This document shows positions 38,439 through 38,516 of a DNA stretch of 38,516 nucleotides, piece by piece. The position numbers and the translations under genes are program-made. The stretch comes from a virus: the IMG/VR virus record IMGVR_UViG_3300027896_000105, positions 1 to 38,516 of that record. The stretch is one strand, 5' to 3'. The notes under the pieces are model-generated. The model saw nothing but the letters and a program-made list of their open reading frames with translations. It searched no databases and was not told the origin of the DNA. Every line of letters begins with the position of its first letter. The stretch's first letter is position 1.

Positions 38439-38516
38439 TCATACTTTTAAATATTGTATTTGATCAATTGTATAGAGTAAGAGCTCAAAATTATTATGAT
38501 CACGAGCAACCCAATC
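38439..38516 (-). CDS. C-terminal end of a hypothetical protein (partial)
   Basis: The minus strand is open from the window edge to TGA at 38439-38441, encoding DWVARDHNNFELLLYTIDQI and a short tail. The start W-V-A-R-D resembles small phage proteins with a W/Y-V-A-R-D-x-x-G motif. Only 25 residues are visible, so this is tentative. Confidence 0.4.
   Translation of the reverse strand, partial: DWVARDHNNFELLLYTIDQIQYLKV

Noticed and set aside
1-38516. tRNA genes
   Set aside because: No cloverleaf with a TTCRA-type T loop and paired acceptor stem was seen by eye; tRNAscan-SE would be decisive.

Overview
The window is a piece of an AT-rich (roughly 30% GC by eye) T4-like myovirus genome. Baseplate genes resembling T4 gp6, gp25, gp5, gp53 and gp48, head/tail completion genes (gp4, gp2) and the replication and late-transcription genes gp32, gp59, gp33 and RNase H are all recognisable. 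The host is probably Gram-negative: the phage encodes an outer-membrane beta-barrel with a signal peptide and terminal Phe, a lipoprotein-like peptide, and two SleB/CwlJ-type wall hydrolase domains. Shine-Dalgarno sequences are weak or missing before most genes, with a few clear GGAGG exceptions, so the host phylum is left open.

Layout. (1) 1-6822, minus strand: baseplate wedge and hub operon, read 48 > 53 > hub > 5 > small ORF > PAAR > 25 > 6, with gene 6 running off the left end. (2) 6895-16617, plus strand: gp4, gp2, a tube-fold protein, gp26-like and gp51-like tail assembly proteins with a probable -1 frameshift between them, and a 1162-aa tape measure carrying a wall-hydrolase domain. 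Two small coiled-coil/membrane proteins, three proteins with capsid-targeting-like N-termini and one small hypothetical protein follow. A divergent pair of T4-late-type promoter motifs separates regions 1 and 2. (3) 16668-17989, minus: accessory cassette of outer-membrane barrel, secreted His/Lys-rich peptide and short glycosyltransferase. (4) 18040-23436, minus: gp32, gp59, gp33, a secreted wall hydrolase, a class II (B12) ribonucleotide reductase and two FmdB-type zinc ribbons. (5) 23448-27982, minus: eleven small proteins that appear to be one expanded paralogous family, with a four-gene cassette duplicated in tandem and a remnant of the RNase H gene marking the junction. (6) 28010-31947, minus: RNase H, hypotheticals, a HAD-like protein lacking the usual nucleophile, and an AAA+ ATPase. 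(7) 31947-38516, minus: an accessory region dominated by a second duplication, a five-gene block with a calcineurin-like phosphoesterase. It also holds many tiny, translationally coupled genes sharing an M-x-x-N/D-L start, and a locally GC-rich structured RNA candidate at about 38155-38400.

Regions 1-2 make the virion, region 4 plus RNase H handles DNA replication and the late-transcription switch, and regions 3, 5 and 7 are accessory. The most unusual material is the expanded small-gene family (5), the duplicated phosphoesterase/minigene region, and the unexplained RNA-like element near the right end.
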